Below are positions 42,199-49,893 of a stretch of 64,000 nt of DNA, piece after piece. The stretch comes from Opitutia bacterium (GTDB lineage: Bacteria > Verrucomicrobiota > Verrucomicrobiia > Opitutales > Opitutaceae), in assembly GCA_016190985.1 (NCBI GenBank), contig JACPPI010000009.1:1-64000 (forward strand). Reading direction: 5' to 3'. The translations under genes and the position numbers were made by a program. The notes under the pieces are model-generated. The model saw nothing but the letters and a program-made list of their open reading frames with translations. It did no database searches and was not told where the DNA came from. Numbering within the stretch: position 1 is the stretch's first letter; every line of letters begins with the position of its first letter.

Positions 42199-42401
42199 GG
42201 GGTATGAGGGGGCCGGCCAGAGAAATCCTCCCGGCCGCAAGCATTGTCAACCCAACGGAGCCGTCATCTCGCGCGACCATTCTGCCATGTCTCGCCGCGC
42301 CGCCTTTATCTTGATCGCGCCGGGCGCCGCCGCCACGGTTCCGGCCAGCATGTCGCCCTGTTTCCTTTCACCACACGCCGGAAATACGCCGCCCGCACTC
42401 C

Positions 42402-43142
42402 ATGCCTGAGGACCTGCTGTATTTTTTCGTGGCGGGTTTCCTCGCGCAGCTGGTCGACGGCGCGCTGGGCATGGCCTATGGCGTCACCGCCTCCAGCCTG
42501 CTGATGAGCGCCGGGGTGCCGCCCGCCGCCGCGAGCGCCACCGTGCATGCCGCCGAATGCTTCACCACCGGAGCCTCGGCGCTCTCCCACCGGGCCTTTG
42601 GCAACATCAGCAAGACCCTGTTCCGCCGCCTGCTCCTGCCCGGGGTCTTGGGCGCGATCCTCGGCGCCTATCTGCTCACGGCCATTCCGGGCGAGGCCAT
42701 CAAGCCCTGGGTCGCCGGCTATCTTCTGCTGCTCGGCGTCTACATCATCGCCAAGGCCTTCCTGCGGTTTGAGCCAAAGGAGGTCGTCACGCACCTGACG
42801 CCGCTGGCGTTCTTCGGCGCGCTGCTGGACTCCATCGGCGGCGGGGGCTGGGGCGCGATCGTGACCTCCAACCTGCTCGCCCGCGGCAACGCCGTGCGCG
42901 AGGCCGTCGGCAGCGTCAACGCGGTCGAGTTCTTTGTCACGCTGGCTTCCTCCGCCGTGTTCCTCGCCACGCTCGGCCTGGGGCACTGGAAGATCATCGC
43001 CGCGCTCGCCCTCGGCGGGCTGCTGGCCGCGCCCCTCGGCGCCTGGCTCTGTGGCCGCGCCCCGCGCCGGCCGATGATGATCCTGGTCGGCCTGCTGGTG
43101 ATGGCCCTGAGCGCGCGCACGCTCTGGCGCACGCTGGGGTGA
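42402..43142 (+). CDS. TauE/SafE family sulfite/anion exporter-like permease
   Basis: 246 aa, seven to eight hydrophobic segments. The N-terminus LLYFFVAGFLAQLVDGALGM and the repeated pattern ALLDSIGGGGWGAIVTSNLL are the two characteristic DG and GGG motifs of TauE/SafE. Members export sulfite, sulfonates or related anions across the inner membrane. Here it might vent sulfite, but the neighbouring sulfatase and esterase give no proof. Start ATG 42402. It stands alone and convergent to the esterase. Confidence 0.85.
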   Translation: MPEDLLYFFVAGFLAQLVDGALGMAYGVTASSLLMSAGVPPAAASATVHAAECFTTGASALSHRAFGNISKTLFRRLLLPGVLGAILGAYLLTAIPGEAIKPWVAGYLLLLGVYIIAKAFLRFEPKEVVTHLTPLAFFGALLDSIGGGGWGAIVTSNLLARGNAVREAVGSVNAVEFFVTLASSAVFLATLGLGHWKIIAALALGGLLAAPLGAWLCGRAPRRPMMILVGLLVMALSARTLWRTLG

Positions 43143-43148
43143 GGTCGT

Positions 43149-43985
43149 TCAGCCGGCGGATCGCGGCCGCAGCGGCAGCAGCCATGCCAGCACGTCGCCG
43201 ATGCGCGCGGCCCAGGCGTGCTCGGTGTGCTCCGCGCCGGGCACCTCGCGGCAGGCGAGGTCGCCGCCCTCGCGCCAGCCCTTGCCGACGAGCGTGTCGC
43301 GGAACAGCCGCACCGCCTCCCCGCCGGGCTCGGCCGTGCCCATGTCGAGCCAGAGGCGCGTGTCGGGTTTCTTGCGGAGCTTGGCGAAATCCTGGAACAC
43401 GACGCGGTTGTCCCACCACAGCGACGGCGACAGCGCCGCCACGTGGCCGAACACGCGCGGGTGCCACAGTGCGAAATACAGCGACACCAGCCCGCCCATG
43501 GACGAGCCGACGACGGCGGTGTCGCGCGGGCCGGGCCGGGTGAGGTAGTGCGCGTCGATGAACGGCTTCACCTCCTGCACGAGGAACTTCGCGTAGCGCT
43601 TCGCATCGCCGGTGCTCCGGCACTTCTCGCCGTCCCAGCCGGAAAACTCGGACGGCGTCGGCGCATATTCGTTCATCCGGTTGAAGCCCGTGTTGTAGAC
43701 GCCGACCATGACCGGCGCGACGATCCGGTGCGCGCGGATGAGGTCGGTCGCGCGGTCGCCGGCATGCCAGGCGTTGCCGAGGAACGCCGTCCGCGGGTCG
43801 AAGATGTTCTGCCCGTCCTGGAAATACACGACCGGGTGCCGGCGCCCGCGGATCAGGCCGTAGCCCGGCGGCAGCCACACGACGAGGTCGCGGCTGTTGC
43901 GCAGCCCGTGCGAGCGGAAACGGCGGTGGAGGCGGAGCGGGGACTCGGTTTTGCGGGGGCGCGGCATGCGGTGTTGGCCCGCCAT
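43149..43985 (-). CDS. alpha/beta-hydrolase of the enterochelin-esterase/antigen-85 type
   Basis: 278 aa from ATG 43985 (an alternative ATG is at 43967). LVVWLPPGYGL, HPVVYFQDGQNIFDPRTAF, the nucleophile elbow VVGSSMGGLVSL (Ser ~157), LWLDMGTAEPGG with the acid and GAEHTEHAW with the catalytic His. It is a serine esterase, mostly of the Fes/IroE family, with a YbbA-like arrangement. No secretion signal is visible. The substrate could be an acylated sugar or siderophore-like ester. It is convergent to the TauE gene, whose stop is only six bases away. Confidence 0.85.
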   Translation of the reverse strand: MAGQHRMPRPRKTESPLRLHRRFRSHGLRNSRDLVVWLPPGYGLIRGRRHPVVYFQDGQNIFDPRTAFLGNAWHAGDRATDLIRAHRIVAPVMVGVYNTGFNRMNEYAPTPSEFSGWDGEKCRSTGDAKRYAKFLVQEVKPFIDAHYLTRPGPRDTAVVGSSMGGLVSLYFALWHPRVFGHVAALSPSLWWDNRVVFQDFAKLRKKPDTRLWLDMGTAEPGGEAVRLFRDTLVGKGWREGGDLACREVPGAEHTEHAWAARIGDVLAWLLPLRPRSAG

Positions 43986-44108
43986 GCCAGCGGCGGGGCC
44001 GGATGATGCCAAGCGGTTTATGCGGCCGGGGCGGCGCCGGGCCGGATTTTTCCCCGGCCGGGCATTATTCGGCTCCACTTTTCCCCCGGCCGGCGCACAC
44101 TGCCCCCC

Positions 44109-45077
44109 ATGAAAAAGATCGGCATCCTGCACGGCAAGGAGCGCAGCTTCCCCACGGCGCTCATCGAACGCATCAACGCGATGAAAGAGCCCGGCGTCAC
44201 CGCCGAGGAAGCGCTCATCAGCCAGGTCCTCCAGGGCGAGCCCACGCCCTACGCCGTCATCCTCGACCGCATCTCGCAGGACGTCCCCTTCTACCGCGCC
44301 TACCTCAAGAACGCCGTGCTCAACGGCACCGCCGTCGTCAACAACCCGTTCTGGTGGTCGGCCGACGAAAAATTCTTCAACAACTGCCTCGCGACCAAGC
44401 TCGGCGTCGCCGTGCCCAAGACCGTCCTCCTCCCGTCCAAGGAGCTGCCCGCCGACTGCTCCAGCGAGTCGTTCTCCAACCTCGCCTATCCGCTGGATTG
44501 GGACGGCATCTTCGCCCACATCGGCTGGCCCGCCTATTTCAAGCCCCACTCCGGCGGCGGCTGGAAGAACGTCTACAAGGTCCGCAACCGCGAGGAGTTC
44601 TTCAAGGCCTACGACGAGACCGGCCAGCTCGTCATGCTCCTCCAGTCCGAGGTCGTGTTCGAGGACTACTACCGCTGCTACTGCATCGGCGGCACCGACG
44701 TCCGCATCATGCCCTACGAACCGCGCAACCCGCACCACCTGCGCTACGTCGTGGACCGCCCGCCCGGCTCGCCCGGGCTGCTCGCCCGCATCGAGCGCGA
44801 CGTGCTCACGCTCAACCACGCCCTCGGCTACGAGTTCAACACCGTGGAGTTCGGCGTCAGCGGCGGCGTGCCCTACGCCATCGACTTCTGCAACCCCGCG
44901 CCCGACGCCGACCGCAAGTCCGTCGGCGAGGAGAATTTCGCCTGGGCGGTCGACGCCGCCGCGCGGATGCTCGTCCGCAAGGCCCAGGCGCACAACCCGG
45001 CGCAGAACAACACCACCTGGGGCGGCTACGTCCAGGGCGCGGTCAAGACCGGCGCGCCGGCGACCCGGAAGAAATGA
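44109..45077 (+). CDS. ATP-grasp amidoligase, first of the peptide-ligase cluster
   Basis: 322 aa (MKKIGILHGKERSFPTALIE), ATG at 44109. The N-terminal third is a pre-ATP-grasp domain. ATP-grasp core: IGWPAYFKPHSGGGWKNVYKV (Lys and Gly-rich ATP loop, ~150), LLQSEVVFEDYYRCYCIGGTD and the C-terminal acid/Asn metal motif FNTVEFGVSGG ... YAIDFCNPAPD (~265). It should ligate a carboxylate to an amine using ATP, with an acyl-phosphate intermediate. Three other predicted ligase/peptidase genes follow on the same strand. No product known. Cysteines around 200 are spaced as C-x-C but look structural. Confidence 0.8.
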   Translation: MKKIGILHGKERSFPTALIERINAMKEPGVTAEEALISQVLQGEPTPYAVILDRISQDVPFYRAYLKNAVLNGTAVVNNPFWWSADEKFFNNCLATKLGVAVPKTVLLPSKELPADCSSESFSNLAYPLDWDGIFAHIGWPAYFKPHSGGGWKNVYKVRNREEFFKAYDETGQLVMLLQSEVVFEDYYRCYCIGGTDVRIMPYEPRNPHHLRYVVDRPPGSPGLLARIERDVLTLNHALGYEFNTVEFGVSGGVPYAIDFCNPAPDADRKSVGEENFAWAVDAAARMLVRKAQAHNPAQNNTTWGGYVQGAVKTGAPATRKK

Positions 45078-45103
45078 CAGACTTCCCGCCATACCCGCAA
45101 CCG

Positions 45104-45186
45104 GTCGTTCTGATCCCGCGGTCGCGTGAGAAGAATCCAGATAGATCCGCGTCTGTAACTGAATCCTTCGCGTTGCTCAGGATGAC
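45104..45186. repeat. dispersed 83-bp palindromic repeat, GTCATTCTGAGC family
   Basis: The right arm (GAATCCTTCGCGTTGCTCAG GATGAC) is well kept; the left arm (GTCGTTCTGATC ... GAGAAGAATCC) is interrupted by about seven extra bases. It belongs to the same family as the copy inside yidD at 53412-53493. It occupies most of the 174-bp gap between the first ATP-grasp and GCS2 genes. Confidence 0.65.
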
Positions 45187-45209
45187 ACGCCTCGGTAATA
45201 ATCCCTCGC

Positions 45210-45240
45210 CTGTCTTCTGTCCTCTGTCATCTGCCACCTG
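45210..45240 (+). repeat. tandem heptamers (CTGTCTT/CTGTCCT/CTGTCAT) before the GCS2 gene
   Basis: Three close copies of a pyrimidine-rich 7-mer plus a degenerate fourth (CTGCCAC), ending 11 bases before the GCS2 ATG. The same unit precedes the next gene (46391-46425). It leaves no room for a purine-rich ribosome binding site. Confidence 0.7.
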
Positions 45241-45251
45241 ATCTTCACCCC

Positions 45252-46373
45252 ATGGCCGCCCCGCGCAAAAAACACAGGTTCACCCTCGGCATCGAGGAGG
45301 AGTTCCAGATTGTCGACCCGGTCACGCGCGAGCTGAAGTCGCACATCGAGGAGATCATCGAGGGCGGCAAGGTCATCCTCAAGGAGCGCGTCCGGCCCGA
45401 GCTGCACCAGTCCGTCGTCGAGGTCGGCACCGACATCTGCGAGGACATCGCCGCCGCGCGCCGGTCCGTCACCGGCCTGCGCCGCGATCTCGCGGGCCTG
45501 GCCAAAAAATCGCACCTGCGCATCGCCGCCGCCGGCACGCACCCGTTCTCCCACTGGATCGACCAGAAGATCTCCAGCGGCGAGCGCTATCAGGGCGTGT
45601 TGAACGACATGCAGCAGATCGCCCGCGCCAACCTCATCTTCGGCCTCCACGTCCACGTCGGCATGCCCGACCGCGAGACCGCCATCCAGCTGCAGAACAC
45701 CGCGCGCTACTTCCTGCCGCACATCTTCGCGTTGTCGACCAACTCGCCGTTCTGGGTCGGGCGCAACACCGGCTACGCCTCCTACCGCCTGCAGGTCTTC
45801 CAGCGTTTCCCCCGCACCGGCATCCCCGACCTCTTTGACTCGGTCGAGGAGTTCGACGGCTACGTCAACCTGCTCATCAAGACCGGCTGCATCGACAACG
45901 CCAAGAAGATCTGGTGGGACATCCGCCTCCACCCGCTTTTCCACACCCTCGAGTTCCGCGTCTGCGACATCCCGATGCGGGTCGACGAGACCATCTGCCT
46001 CGCCGCCCTCATGCAGGCCGTGATCGCCAAGCTCCACAAGCTGCACCGGAAAAACCTCGGCTTCCGCACCTACCGCGCCCGCCTCATCAACGAGAACCGC
46101 TGGCGCGCCTCCCGCTACGGCATCAACGGCAAGATGATCGACTTCGGCAAATCCGAGGAGGTCCCCACCCGCGACCTCATCAACGAGCTGCTTGAATTCA
46201 TCGACGACGTGGTGGACGAGCTCGGCTCCCGCGCCGAGGTCAACTACGTGCAGGAAATCCTGGCCAAAGGCACGGGCGCCGACCGGCAGGTTGAGGTTTA
46301 CGACCGCACGAAAGATCTCAAGGCCGTGGTCGATTACATCATCTCCGAAACCCACCACGGCCTCGAGGCCTGA
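45252..46373 (+). CDS. GCS2/YbdK-type carboxylate-amine ligase
   Basis: 373 aa of the glutamate-cysteine ligase 2 (COG2170) family. The N-terminal FTLGIEEEFQIVDPVTRELK is the family signature; HQSVVEVGTDICEDIAAARR, FGLHVHVGMPDRETAI and LEFRVCDIPMRVDE carry the metal/ATP ligands of the glutamine-synthetase-like fold. It should form a gamma-glutamyl or other amide bond with ATP, as does YbdK. Start ATG 45252. It belongs to the peptide-ligase cluster. The presence of a GCS2-type enzyme beside two ATP-grasp ligases is unusual and suggests a modified dipeptide or tripeptide product. Confidence 0.9.
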   Translation: MAAPRKKHRFTLGIEEEFQIVDPVTRELKSHIEEIIEGGKVILKERVRPELHQSVVEVGTDICEDIAAARRSVTGLRRDLAGLAKKSHLRIAAAGTHPFSHWIDQKISSGERYQGVLNDMQQIARANLIFGLHVHVGMPDRETAIQLQNTARYFLPHIFALSTNSPFWVGRNTGYASYRLQVFQRFPRTGIPDLFDSVEEFDGYVNLLIKTGCIDNAKKIWWDIRLHPLFHTLEFRVCDIPMRVDETICLAALMQAVIAKLHKLHRKNLGFRTYRARLINENRWRASRYGINGKMIDFGKSEEVPTRDLINELLEFIDDVVDELGSRAEVNYVQEILAKGTGADRQVEVYDRTKDLKAVVDYIISETHHGLEA

Positions 46374-46390
46374 CCCGCTTTGTTCCGTCA

Positions 46391-46425
46391 CTGTCATCTG
46401 TCCTCTGTCCTCTGTCCTCTGTCCT
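46391..46425 (+). repeat. five tandem heptamers CTGTC(A/C)T before the M29-like gene
   Basis: 35 bases, ending one base before the ATG at 46427. The first copy is CTGTCAT, the rest CTGTCCT. There is no Shine-Dalgarno, so translation of the next gene must start by another route (coupling to GCS2 18 bases upstream, or S1-mediated binding to the pyrimidine run). Confidence 0.85.
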
Positions 46426-46426
46426 C

Positions 46427-47449
46427 ATGCCTCACGCCGCCTCGTTGCCCACCACTTTTGATCCCGCCCTGACGGCCGGAGCCCACAACGCCATCCACGT
46501 CTGCCTCAAGCTCCAGCGTGACGAACGCCTGACGCTCATCACCGACCGGGCCAGCGCCGAGATCGCCGCCGCCCTCGTGGCCGAGATCGAGAAGACGGGC
46601 GCGGCCTACAACGTCCTCGTCCTCGAGGAATACGGCCCCCGCCCCCACCGCGACATGCCCGCCGCCGTGCTCGCGGACCTCGCCCAGTCCCAGGTCTCGA
46701 TCTACGCCTGCATCACCCACACCGGCGAGCTCCGCACCCGCATGCAGATGATGGACGTCATCAACCCGCGCCACATCCGCCACGGGCACATGGTGAACAT
46801 CAACAGGCAGATCATGGTCGAGGGCATGCGCGCCGATTTCATCGAGGTCGACCGGCTCTCCCAGAAGCTCATCGAGAAATGCCGCCGCACCAAGCGCGTC
46901 ACCTGCAAGACCGCCGCCGGCACCGACTACGTCGCCGAACTCTCGCCCAAGCTGAACTGGGTCAAGACCGCCGGGCTCATTACGCCGCAGAAGTGGGGCA
47001 ACCTGCCCGGCGGCGAGATCTTCACCTCGCCCTATAATTCGAACGGCCGCTTCGTCGTCGACGGCGTGGTCGGCGACTACCTCTGCCAGAAATACGGCGA
47101 CATCGGGAAAACGCCGCTGACGATCGACATCAAGGACAACCGCATTGCCAAGCTCGCCTGCGCGAACAAGGAGCTGCTCGCCGAGTTCGACAAATATTGC
47201 CACACGGACGAGAACTCGAACCGCGTCGGCGAGTTCGCCATCGGCACGAATCTCGCCTGCACGCACATCATCGGCCACATCCTGCAGGACGAGAAGCTGC
47301 CCGGCATCCACATCGCCTTCGGCCACCCCTATTCCGAGCACACCGGCCAGAACTGGAAGAGCACGACCCACATCGACTGCGTCGGCCGTTTCTTTGACAT
47401 CTGGCTCGACGACGAACAGGTCATGGCGAAGGGGAAGTTTTTGATCTAG
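46427..47449 (+). CDS. M29 (AmpS-like) metallo-aminopeptidase family protein
   Basis: 340 aa. The N-terminal half (VCLKLQRDERLTLITDRASA) is the alpha/beta domain of M29 aminopeptidases. The C-terminal half has the metal-site sequences NLPGGEIFTSP, RVGEFAIGTN, HIAFGHPYSEHTG and THIDCVGRFFD, with the Glu, Glu, His, His and Asp positions of the two-metal site visible. It should remove N-terminal residues from peptides. It is about 60-70 residues shorter than thermophilic M29 enzymes. Being inside a ligase cluster, it may process the product or recycle it. Pyrimidine heptamers replace a ribosome binding site. Confidence 0.8.
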   Translation: MPHAASLPTTFDPALTAGAHNAIHVCLKLQRDERLTLITDRASAEIAAALVAEIEKTGAAYNVLVLEEYGPRPHRDMPAAVLADLAQSQVSIYACITHTGELRTRMQMMDVINPRHIRHGHMVNINRQIMVEGMRADFIEVDRLSQKLIEKCRRTKRVTCKTAAGTDYVAELSPKLNWVKTAGLITPQKWGNLPGGEIFTSPYNSNGRFVVDGVVGDYLCQKYGDIGKTPLTIDIKDNRIAKLACANKELLAEFDKYCHTDENSNRVGEFAIGTNLACTHIIGHILQDEKLPGIHIAFGHPYSEHTGQNWKSTTHIDCVGRFFDIWLDDEQVMAKGKFLI

Positions 47450-47487
47450 TCGGCGAATGAGTGGTTTATTGGCCACGGATTTCACGG

Positions 47488-47865
47488 ATGAACACGGATA
47501 AACTGATTCATCCGGAGATCAGTGAAGTGATCATCGGATCAGCGATGAAGGTGCTGAATACCTTAAAGCCAGGTTTGGATGAGAAAGCTTATGAAAATGC
47601 TTTGGTCATCGAGCTGCGTAAACGTGGCCACAAAACAGACCGGCAGAAGAGATTCGAGGTTCGCTATGAGGGTGAGCTCGTGGATATTCTCGTCCCGGAT
47701 ATAGTGGTGGATGATCTCGTCATCGCCGACCCAAAGGTGGTCGAAGCGTTTACCACGACGCACATCGCCCAAATGCAAGGCTATCTGACCATCACCCAGC
47801 TCCGGCTCGCCCTCCTCCTCAATTTCAAATTCGCCGACCTGCGCTGGAAACGGGTCATCCGATAA
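47488..47865 (+). CDS. GxxExxY family protein, low-GC insertion
   Basis: 125 aa. The N-terminal HPEISEVIIGSAMKVLNTLKPG leads to the GLDEKAYENAL block (the 'G-x-x-E-x-x-Y' motif), then KTDRQKRFEVRYEGELVDIL and VVDDLVIADPKVVEAFTTTH. This family has a PD-(D/E)XK-like fold pattern, but no nuclease activity is established as far as I know. The gene is visibly lower in G+C than its neighbours, and bears the flanking words CACGGATTTCACGGATGAAC and CCATCCGTGCAATCAG. It separates the M29-like gene from the second ATP-grasp gene in the cluster. It is most likely an acquired cassette. Start ATG 47488. Confidence 0.85.
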   Translation: MNTDKLIHPEISEVIIGSAMKVLNTLKPGLDEKAYENALVIELRKRGHKTDRQKRFEVRYEGELVDILVPDIVVDDLVIADPKVVEAFTTTHIAQMQGYLTITQLRLALLLNFKFADLRWKRVIR

Positions 47866-47920
47866 ATCCGTTTCCATCCGTGCAATCAGTGGTTAAATAA
47901 AGCACCCAAACACCAATCAC

Positions 47921-49135
47921 ATGATCCCCGCCGTCCGCCAGCGCTACAATGCCGCGTTCACCGAGCAACGCTACGCGGCGTTCACGGCGGAACTGAACAA
48001 GGCGATGTATTGGCCGGTGGATTTCCGCGTGGCGGAGTCGCCGCTGTTCCTCGACGAGACTACGACCCGCACGCTCATCCGCGCCGCCGATGACATCGTC
48101 GGCCAGCTGGCCAAGCCGGAATTCCGGCAACATGCCAAGACGGCGATTCCCGCCGGCCAGACCGTGCCGAAGGAAACGGAGTGGCCGCACTTTCTCGCGG
48201 TGGATTTCGCGCTCTGCCACGACGCCTCCGGCCAGATTCTCCCGCAGTTGATCGAGCTACAGGGCTTCCCCACCGTCGCCTGCTGGCAGGCGCTGCTGGC
48301 CGGCTCCTACAAGAAGCATTTCCCGGAAATCCCGGCGGAGTTCACGCCCTACTTTGGCGGGCTGGACGAGGAAGGTTATCTCAACGACCTGCGCCACGCC
48401 ATGACCGGCGACTGCCTGCCGGAGAACACCGTGTTGTTGGAGATCACACCCGACCAGCAGAAGACGCGCATCGATTTCGCCTGCACCCACGCCATGCTCG
48501 GCATCAAGCCGCTGTGCGTCACCAAGGTCCTCAAGCGCGGCCGGCAGCTCTTCTACCCGTCGGGCGGACGCGAGGTGCGCATCGAGCGCATCTTCAACCG
48601 CGTCATCTTCGACGAACTGCTGCGCAAGAACCCGCCGATGAAGTTCAGCTTCTTCGACGACCTCGACGTGCAGTGGGCCGGCCACCCCAACTGGTATTTC
48701 CGCATCAGCAAGCACACGCTGCCCTACCTCAAGAGCGTCTACGTGCCCGACTGCCGCTTTCTTTCCGACTTCGTTGTGGGAGGGGCTTTACGCCCCGACT
48801 CCCTCCCGATCGACCTCGATAATTACGTTTGCAAGCCGCTCTACTCCTTCGCCGGGCTCGGCGTGGACATCGCGCCGACGCGGGAAAAGATCGCCGCCGT
48901 GGAAAAGCCCGCCGAGTGGCTGCTCCAGCGCAAGGTCGCCTACGCGCCGGTGATGGCGACGCCCGACGGTCCGGCCAAGGCTGAGATCCGCCTCATCTTC
49001 GCCGGCGACGGCACCGGCATGCCGAAGCTCGTCAACCAGCTCGTGCGCCTGACGAAAGGCGCGATGCACGGCGTGGATTTCAACAAAGGCCGCACCTGGG
49101 TCGGCGCCAGCTGCGCCTTCCACCCGCCGGTGTGA
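47921..49135 (+). CDS. unusual ATP-grasp-like ligase, last of the peptide-ligase cluster, with in-frame repeat insertion
   Basis: 404 aa, ATG at 47921. I read an ATP-grasp C-terminal half: DLDNYVCKPLYSFAGLGVDI (Lys-Pro and Gly-x-Gly ATP loop, ~300), WLLQRKVAYAPVMATPDG, KAEIRLIFAGDG (metal acid and Arg) and LVRLTKGAMHGVDFNKG. The N-terminal half (EWPHFLAVDFALCHDASGQI, LPQLIELQGFPTVACWQALL) is a substrate-binding fold resembling glutathione- or glutathionylspermidine-synthase-like proteins. Immediately before the ATP loop the dispersed repeat at 48775-48799 is read as VVGGALRPDS. Ligase specificity unknown; context with GCS2 and another ATP-grasp suggests a shared multi-step peptide product. 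Confidence 0.75.
   Translation: MIPAVRQRYNAAFTEQRYAAFTAELNKAMYWPVDFRVAESPLFLDETTTRTLIRAADDIVGQLAKPEFRQHAKTAIPAGQTVPKETEWPHFLAVDFALCHDASGQILPQLIELQGFPTVACWQALLAGSYKKHFPEIPAEFTPYFGGLDEEGYLNDLRHAMTGDCLPENTVLLEITPDQQKTRIDFACTHAMLGIKPLCVTKVLKRGRQLFYPSGGREVRIERIFNRVIFDELLRKNPPMKFSFFDDLDVQWAGHPNWYFRISKHTLPYLKSVYVPDCRFLSDFVVGGALRPDSLPIDLDNYVCKPLYSFAGLGVDIAPTREKIAAVEKPAEWLLQRKVAYAPVMATPDGPAKAEIRLIFAGDGTGMPKLVNQLVRLTKGAMHGVDFNKGRTWVGASCAFHPPV
48775..48799. repeat. dispersed hairpin repeat inside the ATP-grasp-like gene
   Basis: TGTGGGAGGGGCTTTACGCCCCGAC type, with a GGGGC/GCCCC hairpin. It is part of the open frame and adds VVGGALRPDS before the ATP-binding strand. Wider family: see 49202-49271 and 22703-22747 for related elements in this window. 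Confidence 0.7.
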
Positions 49136-49201
49136 GCGGATTTTTCGCCACGAAAAGTCCCAATAAAACCCTACAAGCTGTCCGAAACCCGGGCTTCTGT
49201 G

Positions 49202-49271
49202 GTGGGGCAGCGTGCTGGCACGCGCCCGTTGCTCTCCGGGGCGCGACCGTCGCGTGCAAGCACGCTCCCAC
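49202..49271. repeat. dispersed hairpin repeat, 70 bp
   Basis: Left arm GGTGGGGCAGCGTGCTGGCA region and right arm GTCGCGTGCAAGCACGCTCC are inverted repeats around a GC-rich spacer. It is in the same family as the copy at 22703-22747. It lies between the ATP-grasp-like gene and the convergent beta-barrel gene. Confidence 0.75.
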
Positions 49272-49290
49272 AATTGCAATCAAGCGGCGT

Positions 49291-49893
49291 TCAGAACGCC
49301 CAGGCGAAGCCGGCACCAAGGCCCTTGCCGTCGTTGGTGAAGGAGAAGTTCACGCGGATGCTCCAGCGGTCGTCGAGCCAGAGGTTGGTGCGGAGCACGC
49401 CGTAGAAGTCGCCGCCGCCGTCGTAGGCGGTCGCGTCGGCATAGCCGACCAGCGGCGCGAGCGAGAACTTGTCCGTGAGCTGCAGCTCCACCCCGGTGGC
49501 GAGGGCATAGGTGAACGAGTTGTCCCGCGCCGCGCCGTATTTCCACCAGTTGTAGCCGAGGGTGGCCTCCGCGAAGGGCCGGCCCCAGCCGGTCGTGGTG
49601 TGCCAGCGCACGCCGGCGTCGAAATCGCGCGAGTCGGCCCGCGCGCCGGCCACGCGCTGCGAGCGCGTAAAGCCCGTCGTCGCGATCAGGTCGAAGCTGG
49701 GATGGAAGCTCTTGTTCAGCCGGAAGCCGACGCCGCTGTAGTCGAGCGTGTCGCCATTGGAATACAGGTAGGTCGGGCTGAGGTAGTCGGTGCCGTTGAG
49801 GCCGCGGCCCGTGGTGAGCCGGGTGCCTTGCGCGAAAGCGGCCGGGGCGCACAGCGCCAGCCCGACCGCGGAGAGCAGGAGTTTGGTTTTCAT
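49291..49893 (-). CDS. outer-membrane beta-barrel protein
   Basis: 200 aa, ATG at 49893 with signal peptide MKTKLLLSAVGLALCAPAAFA. The mature part alternates polar and hydrophobic residues, with many aromatic girdle residues: YLSPTYLYSNGDTLDYSGVG, GWGRPFAEATLGYNWWKYG, WSIRVNFSFTNDGKGLGAGF and a C-terminal phenylalanine (AWAF), as in OmpA-like or opacity-type porins. No loop or plug motif. A paralogue with the same layout is next at 50273-50920, in the same orientation, 379 bp away. Function in the outer membrane unknown. Confidence 0.85.
   Translation of the reverse strand: MKTKLLLSAVGLALCAPAAFAQGTRLTTGRGLNGTDYLSPTYLYSNGDTLDYSGVGFRLNKSFHPSFDLIATTGFTRSQRVAGARADSRDFDAGVRWHTTTGWGRPFAEATLGYNWWKYGAARDNSFTYALATGVELQLTDKFSLAPLVGYADATAYDGGGDFYGVLRTNLWLDDRWSIRVNFSFTNDGKGLGAGFAWAF

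Noticed and set aside
39931-42207. 758-codon plus-strand frame opposite the sulfatase
   Set aside because: Arg/Val/Gly-rich shadow; the sulfatase motif CSPTR and signal peptide are on the minus strand.
44109-45077. First cluster ATP-grasp as a graspetide ligase
   Set aside because: It lacks the MvdD-type ENNPSGQF end and no Thr/Asp/Glu-rich precursor is near; the GCS2/M29 partners point to small-molecule ligation.
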